From positions 5,294,782 to 5,358,781 of the forward strand of contig NW_004454195.1 of the NCBI RefSeq assembly GCF_000283155.1: 64,000 nt of DNA, in the 5' to 3' direction. Below the pieces are notes generated by a model. The model made no database searches and had not been told where the DNA came from. It worked only from the letters and a program-made list of their open reading frames with translations. The stretch is from Ceratotherium simum simum (lineage: Eukaryota > Chordata > Mammalia > Perissodactyla > Rhinocerotidae). Positions 1-11,754 of this stretch are shown here, piece after piece. Every line of letters begins with the position of its first letter. Position 1 is the first letter of the stretch. Both the position numbers and the translations under genes were made by a program.

Positions 1-620
1 ACTTCTATTTCTGCATGGACTACATCATGTTCACCACCAAAATACTAATTACAACCCATCACCACACACATGTACCGAATTATCCCTTTCACCCTCCACC
101 CTCCCCCCTTCCCCTCTGGCAAAAGTTTTAACGCAATTTCGCAGAGTATTTCTGTTCTAAACATTCCCTTCTCACGTCCTGTTCTTTTTGTTTAGTGGGC
201 TTTGTTTCGATTAACAAAAGCCTGAAAAAAATTTCTTTAGAAACGTACCCAGCACAGATATATTTTAAAAAGCTTTTATCCTTCAAAATATGAATGTTGA
301 TAAGGATAATACCTTAAGAAACTTTAAAATATTATGAATTTCCATGTCTTCCTTTTAGATAGCTTTGAAATGTTAATTAAAATGAAAACTGAATGTAAAG
401 TTAATTCAATATATTCTTCGATATTTGAACGAATATCATATTTTCTTCAAACATGTTTCTAAATCAAAATAGAGACGTATCCTTGTCTAAAGCATTAACT
501 TGAGTAACATAGAAAACATAAAGAAATCTTTTTCTCTTTTCTGCCAAGCACCAAATGCAAGAAATAATTTGTACAGAATCTTAAAATTCACAGAATCATA
601 GAAAATGACTGAAGACAACA
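1..620. other. Unassigned AT-rich sequence
   Basis: No gene seen. Bases 1-120 are C-rich and read like the edge of a repeat continuing from outside the window, with a pyrimidine run near 95-118. The rest is AT-rich with no motif I can name. Confidence 0.4.
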
Positions 621-624
621 TAAT

Positions 625-760
625 ATCATTTCCCTTATTTCACAGATGAGAAAATTAAGATTCAAGAAGATGTAATGATTGAGGCCCAAAGTTCCACACT
701 GTGAGTTACTGCTGGAGCTGGGATGAGCACCCAAGATGTCCTGGTTCCCTGAACATTATA
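625..760 (-). mobile_element. MIR SINE relic
   Basis: Reads as the reverse complement of the MIR core: a 'tttcacagatgagaaaatta' block is followed by a diverged 'gagctgggatgagcaccca' segment where MIR normally has gagccaggattcgaaccca. Heavily decayed. The boundaries are approximate. Confidence 0.5.
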
Positions 761-2061
761 TTTCAGAACATAAATCAAAACTTGGGTTTGATTGTGTAAT
801 GAACAGTAAAACAAACGTTTCTTGATTAAAACAACATAGAAATTTACAGAGATTATAATATATCGAATATCTTTTAAGCAGAAACACAGTATTTGACAAT
901 TCGTGTCTTCCTGAGTCTTGTGAACAAAATAATAGTCTAATATGGTTCTATCAAGAAAAACACAGTTCTCTACACGTAGCGGGAAGGGAGGAAACGCTGC
1001 TTCACTCTCCATGTTCATTTCTCTTATTCCTTACATCTTTCCTGCAAATTGATGCTTAATCTGTATAAAAATATTCATAACAATGTCTAAGTCTTCAACC
1101 AAAATTTTCTTTCATGAAAAAGTGTTTCTTAAATATGTCTGATTTTTAAATTTCTAAATGTATACTGATACACTCAAAAACTCTTCCTCACAACAGCACT
1201 GGAAAGAGAGTCAAGCCAATCTGTTTCTGTACAAAGCAAGCATACTCTTAACTACTCTGCATGTGAGTATTCTCTGCATTCAAATATTCAAGTGAGAGAA
1301 CGTCTATTTTAAGTATTTACATGTAGGCATGTAGCCACGTGAAACGCATAAAAACATCTCAGCAAATAATATAAGAGAAAACAACGAAAGATCTATGCCT
1401 ATGATATTCTTCAATAACCATGATGCCTTTCCTAAATTTTGCAACAACCAGTCAAGGAAGAAACAGTTTGCAGCTATGCAATTGTCTATCGACACGACTA
1501 TTGTCAGGACTCAGAGAATAGGCTGGGAGCTGCCAAAGTTGAAAATAAAGTTACTCTGAGACTTGATGGGATTTACCAATCTGAAAAAACAATCCAAACA
1601 TGTATTCACATATGTAACTGAGGACGTCTGCAGAGATTCAAATCCAAAATAACTGCAGTATAATCTCAGGATCACAAAACTCAATATTATTTTAACCAAA
1701 AAAATAAATAAAACATAATTGCACATTTTATGCCTCGTGAGAAGAATGTTAGTGCAAGGTGGAGTAGTCTTCATTTGCACCTAGAAAAGAAGAGTCTGAA
1801 GGATAAAACTTTCTCAACATTTGTACCAGTGGCAAGCAGAGTAGGCACCCCAGGCAGAGGATCAAAACAGTTAATCCTCTTAGACACAGTACTCATTTCT
1901 CCATAGTGTATCTAGGTACTACAAACAACTGTACCCTGATGAACTGGCCATATAAACCCAGTTGAGAAAGTCTCACTTGACTCTAGGTTCAACAAGTTTA
2001 CTTTATTGTGCTTACTGCCAATGCAAGTTCCTAGGTTCACCTATAAGAACTTTTGTTTATT
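761..2061. other. Unassigned sequence, no repeat recognised
   Basis: AT-rich, with stop codons in all frames beyond short open stretches. Open frames of about 60-118 codons here show no familiar protein motif and no flanking splice signals I would defend. I see nothing else in it. Confidence 0.4.
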
Positions 2062-2079
2062 AAAAAGTCAATAATTCAG

Positions 2080-2380
2080 GGCCGGCCCCGTGGCTTAGCG
2101 GTTAAGTGTGCCCGGGCTACTAGTGGCCCGGGTTCGGATCCTGGGCACGCACCGACGCACCGCTTCTCCGGCCACGCTGAGGCCGCGTCCCACATACAGC
2201 AACTACAGGGATGTGCAACTATGACATACAACTATTTACTGGGGCTTTGGGGAGAAAAGGGAAAAAAAAAGGAGGAAAATTGGCAATAGATATTACCTCA
2301 GGGCCAGTCTTCCTCAGCAAAAAAGAGGAGGATTGGCATGGATGTTAGCTCAGGTCTGATCTTCCTCACCAAAAAAAAAA
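2080..2380 (+). mobile_element. ERE SINE, long chimeric type
   Basis: tRNA-derived head with an A-box-like tggcttagcgg and a B-box-like ggttcggatcc, then the ERE1 body to ctggggctttgggg, then a second module (gccagtcttcctcagcaaaa and gatgttagctcagg) typical of the ERE2-type tail. Flanked by a perfect TSD: aagtcaataattcag ends at 2079 and again at 2395. The clean TSD implies a fairly recent L1-mediated insertion. The same two-module layout recurs at 12097 and 37608. Confidence 0.93.
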
Positions 2381-2399
2381 AAGTCAATAATTCAGCATT

Positions 2400-2525
2400 T
2401 CGTTTGTTTATTCTATCATTTATTCACTCACCTCATACCAGACACAAGGAAAAATAAAGATAAAAAGAGTCACTGATCTCAAGCAGCTCACAGGCTAGTG
2501 AGAAGAGGAAGAAATGGGCTTTAGA
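2400..2525 (-). mobile_element. L2 3'-end relic
   Basis: Reads as the reverse complement of the L2 3' end: 'tttattcactcacctcatac', then a diverged 'ctcaagcagctcacaggcta', which corresponds to the L2 caaggagcttacagtct block. The ERE at 2080 sits immediately beside it. Confidence 0.5.
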
Positions 2526-3749
2526 ACCCAGGTTTTTGCACAAAGGGGAAAAATAGAGACCTGGAGGTAGCAAGGAGAGCTGCAAGTAGCCCTGTGGGAG
2601 AATCTCGCTGGGGGAGAATCCCTTGACCCCTGTTAAGAGACTTGAGGGTACCTGGTTTTCACGAAGGAGAGGCAGTTTTCTCTGAAAGCAGGGCTCTGTA
2701 ACCTGGACTCCAAATGAGATCCCTGAGGGACCAGGTCAGGGACAAAGGAGAAGCTAAGCAAGGGGTACGAGTCCTCCCCCTCCTCCTCCACTGCAAACTC
2801 TTGCCATGCTTTCATCTGCTTCATGTATCAAGGGTCTGTGAAAGATTTGTTTGAAGAAAAGATTCGGTGACTTTAAGAGAAAAAAAAGGGAGAATAGGAC
2901 ATAGACTTTTTTCCCCCCAGCTTCATGAGGTGTAATTGACAAGGACATAGACTTCTGTTAAGAGGCTGAGTTTAAGGAAAGTTGGTTCATTACAGAAAAG
3001 GGCATTTTGATTAGAAGTGCAAAAAAGTTTTACAAAGAAGCTACAGGGGAAAAGTGATGGGGGAAGAAGGCAAGACCCAAGATAGGAGGGATGGAAGAAG
3101 TGGAAGGAAGTACCTCCTACAGAAATCAGAACATGGGTGACTGGCACTTGCATGCTGGATAGAGGATAAGAGATACAGTCAGAAAGCACCAGGTAGACCT
3201 GACTAGCCTCGTGGCTCCAAAGGGAATCAAGTGCAGAGGATGGGAATGATTCCTCAGGATCACAGGAAGATGCTTCTCTGAATCCTGCCAGGCTGACTGC
3301 TAAAAGTCACTCTCCCTGAAAGTCAGGAAATTAGCATTTACCCAGATTAGGGGGCTGTGAGGGCAGGGGGAAATCCTTGTAATTCTGGGAGGCTGGCTTC
3401 TGTTGACCACGATCAGATGTGCCTCCATGAGAAGTGAATCGATGAGACTGGTTATTATGTATTCAGTCACTGGGCCCATTTAACTCGAGGCAAATCTACA
3501 AAATCAAGTTTCCGAACCTGCAAAACTAAGGATCATACCCTGAAAGATACTGAAAACAACTAGTTGTCACCTGAAAAGCCAGCTTGCCTCTATGACATAT
3601 GTTTCCATTTCTCTAAAACTGAAACTCCAATCCTACAAGATAATTAAGCATACATACTATCTGGTTTCTAAACTAGTAGCTTAAAAGTTGTATCAGAAGT
3701 AATGAAGGCCATAGGTTTGTTCTTTGATTCAGAAATTCAGCATCAAAAA
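2526..3749. other. Unassigned sequence
   Basis: Somewhat more GC than its surroundings, with purine-rich patches (for example 3010-3110). No repeat family, exon or RNA gene recognised. Open frames on the minus strand around 2633-3189 have no recognisable domain. Confidence 0.4.
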
Positions 3750-4855
3750 CACATGTGCAAGTTAACAGTAAATCAATCAACAGCAACTCCATCCTACCAG
3801 TTGTTCTTTCCAAACATCTTGGAATTATTCTTTTTGTGTGTGTGTGTGTGAAGAAGATTAGCCCTGAGCTAACACCTGTTGCCAATCCTCCTCTTTTTGC
3901 CAAGGAAGACTGGCCCTGGGCTAACATCCGTGCCCATCTTCCTCTACTTTATATGGGACGCCGCCACAGCATGGCTTGACAAGCGGTGCATCCGTCCGAG
4001 CCCGGGATCCAAACCTGCAAACCCCAGGCCGCCAAAGTGGAGCGTGAGAACTTAACTACTACACCTTGGAATTATTCTTAATACATCTTGTTCTCTCACA
4101 TTCAACCATCAGTAAATCCTGCTACCTTGGAAATATGTCCAGTTTCCAACCACTTTTTGCCACCTCCACTGCTACCACCCTGGTCTAAGCCACTAACATT
4201 TCTCCCCTGCTTCCTTTCACCTTTGTTCCCTTATAGTTTAGTCTCAACACAGCAATCAGAGTGATCTTTTTAAAATATAAACCAGAAAACACCACCTCTC
4301 TCCTCAAAAATCTTCTCATGGATCATTCTCTCACAAAGATTAGAAGTCAGAGTTCTTAGAGATGACCTACCAGGCTCTATACCACACCTGGGCAAGCCTC
4401 CCTTCTTCCCTCCTTACCCTCATCTCCTTTAACTCCTACTATCCTTCCTCACTGCTTCTGTTCCAGCTACATAGGCCTTCTAAGTGTTTCTGGAAAACGG
4501 CATGCATGCACCCACATTAGGCATTTGCACTTGCTATCTCTTCCGCTGATATATTCTTTGCCCAAATGTCCACATGGGCGCATTTCCTTTCATCTGGTCT
4601 TTGCTCCCATGTTATCTCACTCTGTTTAAAGCTGTGACATCCCACAGTAGCACCATCATTCCCTTTGCTGCTTTATTTCTTCTTCATACTACCTCTCATC
4701 TTTTCACATACTATACAATTTAATTTTTAATACTCTGTCCCCCGTCTACCCCTCCCCACCCCCCAGTGTGAATTTCATAAGGACATGGGTTGTGGTGTGT
4801 TTTGGTTCACAGAGGTATTACTAGACTTAGAACAGAGCCTGGTATATTGTAACAG
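3750..4855 (+). mobile_element. L2 LINE 3' region, split by an ERE
   Basis: Follows the L2 consensus in order: 'cagcaactccatcctaccag', 'aaacatcttggaattattct', (ERE), 'ctgctaccaccctggtctaa', 'cagcaatcagagtgatcttt', 'aggcatttgcacttgctatc' and 'cagagcctggtatattgt'. This is the 3' part of an ancient L2 with all frames broken. The ERE at 3833-4064 entered it later: the L2 text resumes exactly after the duplicated target. Confidence 0.85.
3833..4064 (-). mobile_element. ERE2-type SINE
   Basis: Reverse orientation: a (tg)n-bearing tail, 'gattagccctgagctaacac', 'gggacgccgccacagcatgg', then the head ending 'cttaactactacacc', which lacks the usual outermost ggccggcc. Perfect 15 bp TSD cttggaattattctt at 3818-3832 and 4065-4079. 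Inserted into L2. Confidence 0.92.
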
Positions 4856-4954
4856 CAAAAAAGGGGTGGGGGGCACTAAAAATCCAACCGTGAAGGAGTA
4901 GTTAAATGAATTATGGCACAGGCATATAAAAAAACACCACAGTCACTCAAGAAG

Positions 4955-5185
4955 CACAGTAGTGAAGTGATGAAGAGCACAGACTCTGGAACCAGACTCC
5001 TGGGTTCTAATACTGGCTCTGCTATTTACTATGCAACCATAGTTGAATTACTTAAACTCTCTGTGCTTTAGTTTCTTCACTGGTAATGTAAGTTTCTACC
5101 TCATGAAGTTGTTGAGAGAGTTAAATGTGTTAATAAATGAAAAGCACTTTTATAAGGACTTTATAAATGTTCACTATTATTTAAG
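4955..5185 (+). mobile_element. MIR SINE
   Basis: Near full-length MIR: 'gatgaagagcacagactctg', 'ccagactcctgggttctaat', 'ctctgtgctttagtttcttc', 'aagttgttgagagagttaaa', ending 'tataaatgttcactattatt'. One of the clearest MIRs in the window. Confidence 0.9.
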
Positions 5186-6080
5186 AGAATTATGGAGATC
5201 TACAAGTGCTGACATGGAGACACGTCCACGATATATGGTTATGAGAAAACACCAAGTTATAGAATGGGATGTAAACTGTGTCCTATTTTTATAAAGAAGG
5301 CATATGTATAGAATAGATTCTGAAAGAAAATATTCCACATTTTAAACTGTAAATTACAACTACCTCTGTTGAATAAGGAATTAAGAAAATAAAAAACCCA
5401 CTCAACACTATTCTTAAAAGCTTGACACCAAAACAGGGCAAGGGAAAGAATTCCCCAACAGCTATGGTAAGGCATCCCGACAGCTCCTTGGAAGGCAGCA
5501 TCCCAGGATTAAGATCAATCTAGGAGGACGTATGTGCCATATTCTTCCCTATATACTTCCTTAACTTGCTTTAGATAACCTCAACGAGCTCCCCAACACT
5601 AGCAGAGCTCCTCCTGGATACAAAGCTTGCCCAATTGAACAGATTTCACCCAAATAGTCAATATTTTCTACAATATGCTTTTAAGTGGTCATGTGGCTTC
5701 TGCTTTACTTCCTCAGAGGCAGGGAGTTTGTTACTTCAAAATTTCCTGTTTAATCAGTGAACACCTGTTTTTGCCCATATACTTAAACTTGTTCTTATTA
5801 TTAAGCTCTACCTCCAGAATGCTTCCACTTATTCATCTGAATTTATCTTCTTTCACCTCCCAAAGCTTTACCCCCTACACTGGCCTACATCCCAAATCAT
5901 GTTTGGTCAAAAAACGTGTAACTACTCTAAAGGAAATGTTTCTAAAATACATGGCATGCCAACATTTCTTATTACACAAAATAAAGTGAATCTAACTGAA
6001 CCTGTAGTTGATTGCCTCAGATGATCACTGTAGATACAGAATTTCACATCTGTAAAAGACCTCCAAAACTTTCTAGCCCT
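5186..6080. other. Unassigned sequence
   Basis: No repeat or exon recognised. Open frames on both strands (up to 104 codons at 5675-5989) have no known motif and overlap one another, as expected of AT-rich noncoding DNA. Confidence 0.4.
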
Positions 6081-6084
6081 ATCA

Positions 6085-6215
6085 TTTCATTTTACAAAGG
6101 AGGAAACTGAGGATCAGAAAGATTAAATAGCTTGCCCGAGGTCAAAGTAAAGACAGTACTAGCACTCATCCATTACTGCCCTTTGCATCGATATAATGAT
6201 GTCCTAAGCCAGGGG
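6085..6215 (-). mobile_element. MIR SINE
   Basis: Reverse complement of the MIR core: 'attttacaaaggaggaaact', then 'gattaaatagcttgcccgag' and 'gtcaaagtaaagacagtact'. The 3' part is decayed. Confidence 0.75.
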
Positions 6216-6954
6216 TTACCAAGATCCATAAGACTGTGTGGTCCCATAATAAATAATCTCAGTAAGCCATATATATTGATTCTTTTCTTTCTTTTGTGTC
6301 AACTATCACTTCTCAATGTCATTTCTAACTTGTCTACTCAATGTACCACCACCATTTCTAACTGCTATGCAATGAACCTATAAAAATTTCTGGAGTAAAT
6401 GATGACCATCAACAACTTCATTTTATATGTGATTTTCACAAATTCATTCATGAAATATTTTGTGCCTATTATGTGTACAATATATGCTTAGAAGCCTGTC
6501 GGATATCAAGAGGAATTTGTGCTTCAAGGAATACACACGAAGTTGAAAAGACCAAAAAAAACCCTTAAGTATGCAAATTGAACAGAAATACAAATGAACA
6601 CTTTAAGTACAAGGTTAGTACATTAATAAGTACAAATAAGTTTACAGACCAGTGGCCACCAAACTTTTTATCAAGGCACTTACAGTTAAAAAATAGAGAG
6701 AGAGATATGCACTCCAAATACATAAATGCATACAATTGTATATAAATCATACACATGTAGTACTACACTAATATATTATATACATTATAAAACATACCTT
6801 AATAGTAGGATTTTTTAAATGAAACACTGCAAAAGAACATTAGTGCTCTGGGTTCAACAGGGAAGAAGTTATTGTAGGCTCAAATAAAGGATTAACAGGC
6901 CTCACAAAATCTGGTGTAACGCTATCAGTCACCTAAAACTTTTTTTTCCCTCAC
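6216..6954. other. Mostly unassigned; weak minus-strand L2 end
   Basis: Bases about 6430-6545 resemble a minus-strand L2 3' end ('attcattcatgaaatatttt', 'gtgcctattatgtgtaca'). The remainder is AT-rich with simple-repeat-like stretches (6690-6790) and no gene signal. Confidence 0.4.
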
Positions 6955-7700
6955 TGAAGGGGACTAGAATACGCCATCCCAAAATATGCCACTTTGGCAT
7001 AAGGATTATTTTGAGCTGAAGGCAATTAAGAAACAGCAGACTCAGGAAAAAAGCTCTCGGGCCCGCCCCGTGGCTTGGTGGTTGAGTGGGCGCGCTCCAC
7101 TGCTGGCGACCCGGGTTCGGATCCCGGGCGCGCACCGTCGCGCTGCTTCTCCGGCCATGCTGAGGCCGCGTCCCACGTGCAGCAACTGGAAGGATGTGCA
7201 GCTATGACACACAACTATCTACTGGGGCTTTGGGGGGAAAAAATAAATAAATAAAATCTTTAAAAAAAAAAAAAAAAAAAGCTCTCCCCCATCCCCCCAA
7301 TCTGTCTAAAAGCAGAACATAACTTTCCATTTGTACTGGTGTCTCCCTCTCCAGTGCCAGGAAGAGAACTACCCCACAGACAACTCTTATCCCCTGACTC
7401 TTATCTGCATAACAAACCTTACTAAACAACTCTTGTTTACTATATATTTCCTAATAATCTTCCTATAATTAATGCCTCCCCAAAAAGCCCAAAACCCCTT
7501 TTCCTTTGTCTAAACTCTTCTCCACTTTTTATCACCCCTTGTAAGATGGTATATAATCTCCAAATTCTAATTCCTGTGTACTTATGTAATCAAATCTGGG
7601 TTTTTTCCTGTTAATCTGTCTTTTATCACTTTGATTCCCAGGCCTCAGTCACTGAACTTAAGAGGGTACGTGTGAAGATGGTTTTTTTTCCTCCCCTACA
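6955..7700 (+). mobile_element. Solo LTR of an old endogenous retrovirus, split by an ERE1
   Basis: A TG...CA-bounded unit running from 'tgaaggggactagaatac' to 'ctcccctaca'. It has a TATA-like box (tatataa, 7550-7556) followed by a pyrimidine-rich U5-like end ('ggcctcagtcactgaactta'). Without the ERE it is about 520 bp. No primer-binding site or internal retroviral coding sequence lies on either side, so it looks like a solo LTR. No convincing target duplication remains. The wording matches an interspersed LTR I have seen in mammals, probably ERVL-like, but I cannot name the family. It encodes no protein. Confidence 0.6.
7059..7274 (+). mobile_element. ERE1 SINE
   Basis: Head gggcccgccccgtggcttgg, B-box-like ggttcggatcc, body to actggggctttgggg, then an ataaataaataaaat tail and poly(A). 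Perfect TSD aaaaaagctctc at 7047-7058 and 7275-7286. Inserted in the LTR at 6955-7700, whose sequence resumes after the TSD. Confidence 0.95.
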
Positions 7701-8984
7701 TCATCAAAGTTTAAGGTTCAGTGGTATTTTTGTGCAACTTCTATGGCAAAGTAAGATAAGTGAGGCTTATGAAAATCAGACCACTGTGTATATGACACCT
7801 CACTACATTTAAAACTACATTTAAGAACTTGCACAGCACTTAGTATTTGAATCAGTCATTTCCTCCTTGTTAAGCTAGTTAAAGCAAGTAGAACACTCCT
7901 TCCTTAAAAGGATTAACATAAAAAATAACCTAAAGTTGTGACATGTATATTCTTATTATGGAGAATAGCCCCATAAAATGAAAAGCAAATCTGTAATTAG
8001 TTCACCTCCCCTAAGATCAATATCCTGATACTCTACTCATAGCAAACACTTGAGAAGGTAATATGCCTCAACAGAGGAAGGGAACAAAGAGAGGAAGGAA
8101 AAAGAGGAAGAAAAAAAAAAAAAAGGAAACTCAAGAGTACATCAGTACATCAGAAGACCTTAATAAAGTGGCATAAGAGATGCCCTGATCAGCTGTTACA
8201 TTTATTCAATTCACCATCCAATTTGCACATCTCATTGTACTTTACTCTAATTATCACATTCACCAAGAAAGACTAAAATTAAGTTACAACGTGAATCTAT
8301 GATCTATTTTGAGGAAGGAATGAGGGAAATTTATAGTTCTGGCTCCAACTAAAAACTGAATTAAAAGGATAAAAGTTCTAAAGAAAAATGCCTACTTGGG
8401 CTTATTTCTAGCTCCATCCTGAATACAATTTAAGCTGGAATACTATTAGATCCCAACCTCATTTCTGGTGGAAGAGCCAGCCAAATTTAGAATTTAGAAT
8501 TGGCTATAAAGTCTGAATAAAAAGTTGTTTTAAACTTATAAAAGGTTCCTAAGCAAAAAGTTTTTACATCTTTTTCAAAGTCACTTTTCCCAAGAGCTAT
8601 TAGTTAATGTGAAAGCTGATCCCCTGGAGGGAGTAAGAGAAAAGCACTCTGTTATTTAAAATAATACTAAAAAGTGGCCAAGCAAGAGACACTCCCCCAT
8701 AGGAAAGGTAAGAGTCTGCAGGGGTTGTCTTGTTGGCTAATTTACAGAGTCATGGAATTCCCACGTACAGGACAGAGGCAACAGAAGAGATTAACTCCTT
8801 TCAAAGTTGCCTTAAATGGGCTTCAGCAAGCTATAACTCCTGGATGATCAAGAGGTTTCTCTGGAGAGTCAAGAGGCAGGGAATATCAATATTTCAGGGC
8901 ACTAAAAAAAACTCACTTTTAACATACTCTGGTTGGAACTAGCTAATTCAGAAGGAATCACTGTCCTAAATTATCTGTACTGTA
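7701..8984. other. Unassigned sequence
   Basis: No repeat or gene recognised. A purine-rich stretch (8080-8125, gagga and poly-A) is the only compositional feature. The 70-codon plus-strand frame at 8730-8942 has no known motif. Confidence 0.4.
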
Positions 8985-9179
8985 TTTTTTTTTTTTTTTG
9001 GCTGAGGAAGATTCACCCTGAGCTAACATTCGCTGCCAATCTTCCTCTTTTTGTACATGAGCCGCTGCCACAGCATGGCCACTGACAGATGAGTGGTGTA
9101 GGTTAGTGGCCAGGAACCAAACCCAGGCCACCAAAGTGAAGCACACCAAACTTAACCACTAGGCCACCAGGGCTGGCCC
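8985..9179 (-). mobile_element. ERE SINE, minus strand
   Basis: Starts with a T-tail, then 'gaagattcaccctgagctaa', 'gccgctgccacagcatggcc', and the head 'cttaaccactaggccaccag' ending ggctggccc. Body shorter than other copies. Possible short TSD ctgtac at 8975-8980 and just after the element. Confidence 0.9.
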
Positions 9180-9239
9180 TGTACCATTCCTATGATTTAT
9201 AATATTCTGCACTGATTGATAGTAACGTAATTCTTTCAA

Positions 9240-9330
9240 TAGACATCTCTCCCTTACAAGACTATAAGCTCCCTCAGGGCAATGATTTGATATGATTCAC
9301 TTTACACACTTCAGAGTATATTTTCAAGAA
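9240..9330 (+). mobile_element. L2 3'-end relic
   Basis: 'actataagctccctcagggc' matches the L2 block aatgtaagctccatgagggc. The flanking 'acatctctcccttacaag' is consistent with it. Short and decayed. Confidence 0.5.
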
Positions 9331-10745
9331 ACCTCTTGCAATTTTATAAATGAAAGAAAAGACTATACCAAGAAATAACACTAGAACCAACCATTAACTA
9401 AAGTGGTGATTAACAGCCATGCTTAAGTCTCTCAAAATTTAATAAGGCCACCATTAAACAGAAACCCATCTTTTCGTCATCAGAAATACAGATAATCCAA
9501 TCAGAGGAACTACATTTGATTAAAGTCAACATCATTTATCTACATTTGCATTTTATGGTAAACCCTCAAAGGATTTTCACTCTCAAAAATCAAATAAACA
9601 GGTTATAAGAATTATTATCATAGTCTTAAGAATTATTTTTTAGTCTTTAAACAGCACCATTTTCCTCTCAACTCTCTCCTTTGTCCCCTTCATCATATCT
9701 TCTCAAAAAAAAAAAAAAACTTCTACTTCCATTATATCTTCAGAAAAGTAATACAGCCATTGGTTATAGTTAATCTGACCTCAGATAAGAAAGTTATTTA
9801 TCACAAAGGCAACTTTTTTTTAAATTCACAAGGAAAAACAATTTTTCTCTTTTTTTAACAGCAGCAACCAACACAGCCGGACACAGACAAATCTTACAGC
9901 CACTTCTCACTTCTAGTTCCAGAAAGCAAAGCAATTTCAGTGAAACAGACATTGCCACTGCCCTCTATTCTATGTGAAAATGCCCTAATATCAACATAAA
10001 TGGACAAAATAGAATCCATTTTGAGGGGTAAAAAACTGTCAAGCGTCTATTGTTTGCTATGCCAGCCAAAGGACAAACGCCATCACACTAATACTAACAT
10101 CAGTTCAAATTATCAACTGAAATAACCAAGCAAATTACATTCACCATTTAGCACCACGACAAACAAACCAAAGTATACTATAATATATAACTAAAAAGAA
10201 GTTTTCTTTGTTATTACCATTATCTATTATGAAGAAGAAACTATAGCTCAGTAGAGTCATATAGAAAAGGACTATGGGCTCTCTCTGAGCCACATAAAAG
10301 AAAAGAACATGTTCAGAGTGTCTCTTCTATGTTCAATGTTGGTGCCACAAGAAACAGCACACAAGAAACAAAAAAAAGGCTGTATGTATACATGAAAAAT
10401 GACACATACGTCTGCAGCAATTAAGAAATTTTTATTCAATCAACTGTTATTGAACAATCACTATGTAGCAAGTATGAAATATTTGAAGTCAGAAATTATA
10501 TATGCTAAGGATGAAGAGAAAACATTTGATTTGCTTTAACTACATAACTCCATTAATTATCCATTTCACTTCAGCTATACAAATAAAGCATGTCATTCTT
10601 GGGATAGTTTTTAATTATTAAGGCTAGCTGACATCCGTGGTTAATTTAAAAGCACCATTTCCCTCTGGGGATTTTTCTCTGAATTTTACTGAAATTAATC
10701 AATTAACTGGTCCCTTAAGTAACTATATTTTACTAATACACAGAA
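9331..10745. other. Repeat-poor block
   Basis: No repeat recognised except a weak minus-strand L2 end near 10424-10530. Bases 9840-10170 have more even composition than the surroundings and could be conserved noncoding sequence, but that is a guess from texture only. Confidence 0.35.
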
Positions 10746-10749
10746 ATGA

Positions 10750-10797
10750 ATATACACATACATACATATATACAGATATATATATATATGAGAGAGA
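10750..10797. repeat. AT/AC simple repeat
   Basis: Runs of acatacatacat and atatatatatat followed by gagagag. A low-complexity microsatellite; the open frame that crosses it is an artefact. Confidence 0.85.
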
Positions 10798-11754
10798 AAG
10801 AAGACCAACACTCTACTAGATTGATGTTACCTCATTTTAATCTCAGAATAAACAAAGTACTACATATTATCTGTATATTTTACACATGAAATATTAGACT
10901 GTTATGGTCACATAAATAATATTTAAAAATATTCATAATTTGAAGCTAGAAAGAAAAGAAATTGGACCTGAAAGAAAGAAGAGAATTATACTCAGAATTA
11001 CACCTGTGGAAGAGCAAGTTATAAGTGGAACCACAGTAGCTGCTGTCACCAGTGCCTTATCTCAAAAAAAAATTTAGTTGTGTGAATTTACTATCTTCTC
11101 AGTCCTTCAAAGAGATAAAGCCAAATACGTAGTTTGATCCCAGCAGAGTCTTGAGATGACCAAATGAACAGAAAGATATACCTCTGTGTCCTCCCAAAAT
11201 TCCACAGAGAAGACAAATATATATATGTAACCAAGAGTAAATCCATCGCATTGATGGATAACTGGGAAGGGGACCATGAAAAACCCAAATTGTGCAGCAA
11301 TTTGTGTAAAATTTAAAACAAAAACAAAAAAACAGACTTTTCCAAAAAAAACTCATAAATCAAAAGTGAAAGAAGCTGAGAAAAGCTGACCTCTATAATT
11401 AAAGATGGACAAACAATTTTTTGAGTCCCTCTTCCCTCACAGCTACAGCTTCCAGAGTTACCGACAAGCTAAGGCCACAAGTGCAGCTCTCAGTACAAAA
11501 GTAGAAGGTCTTATATGTGGGCCTGTGAGCATTTCCACTGCAAACAGGCAAGCAGAACAGTGCCACCAAATGACTTAAAGCCACCACAGGACCCCCAAAT
11601 CATCACACTTAAAAGACCAGCAATTTCCCTATTCCCAAAAGGAAGCCAATTCTCAGCCAACTGTGATCTTGTCATCCTTTTTATCACCCCCTAAGCAAAC
11701 AACTAGAGTCAAAGCTCCCAAAATAGAACCACATTTACCCTAGTAACGTACTGA
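10798..11754. other. Unassigned sequence
   Basis: AT-rich, no repeat or exon recognised. Overlapping minus-strand frames at 11091-11356 and 11399-11587 show no known domain. Confidence 0.4.

Noticed and set aside
2053..2289. Open frames running through ERE copies (also at 6986, 7026, 12122, 35000, 48720 and similar) as proteins
   Set aside because: They translate SINE sequence, and near-identical peptides recur wherever an ERE inserted.
2080..2380. tRNA genes at the ERE heads
   Set aside because: A- and B-box-like motifs are present, but no cloverleaf with acceptor and anticodon stems. These are SINE promoters.
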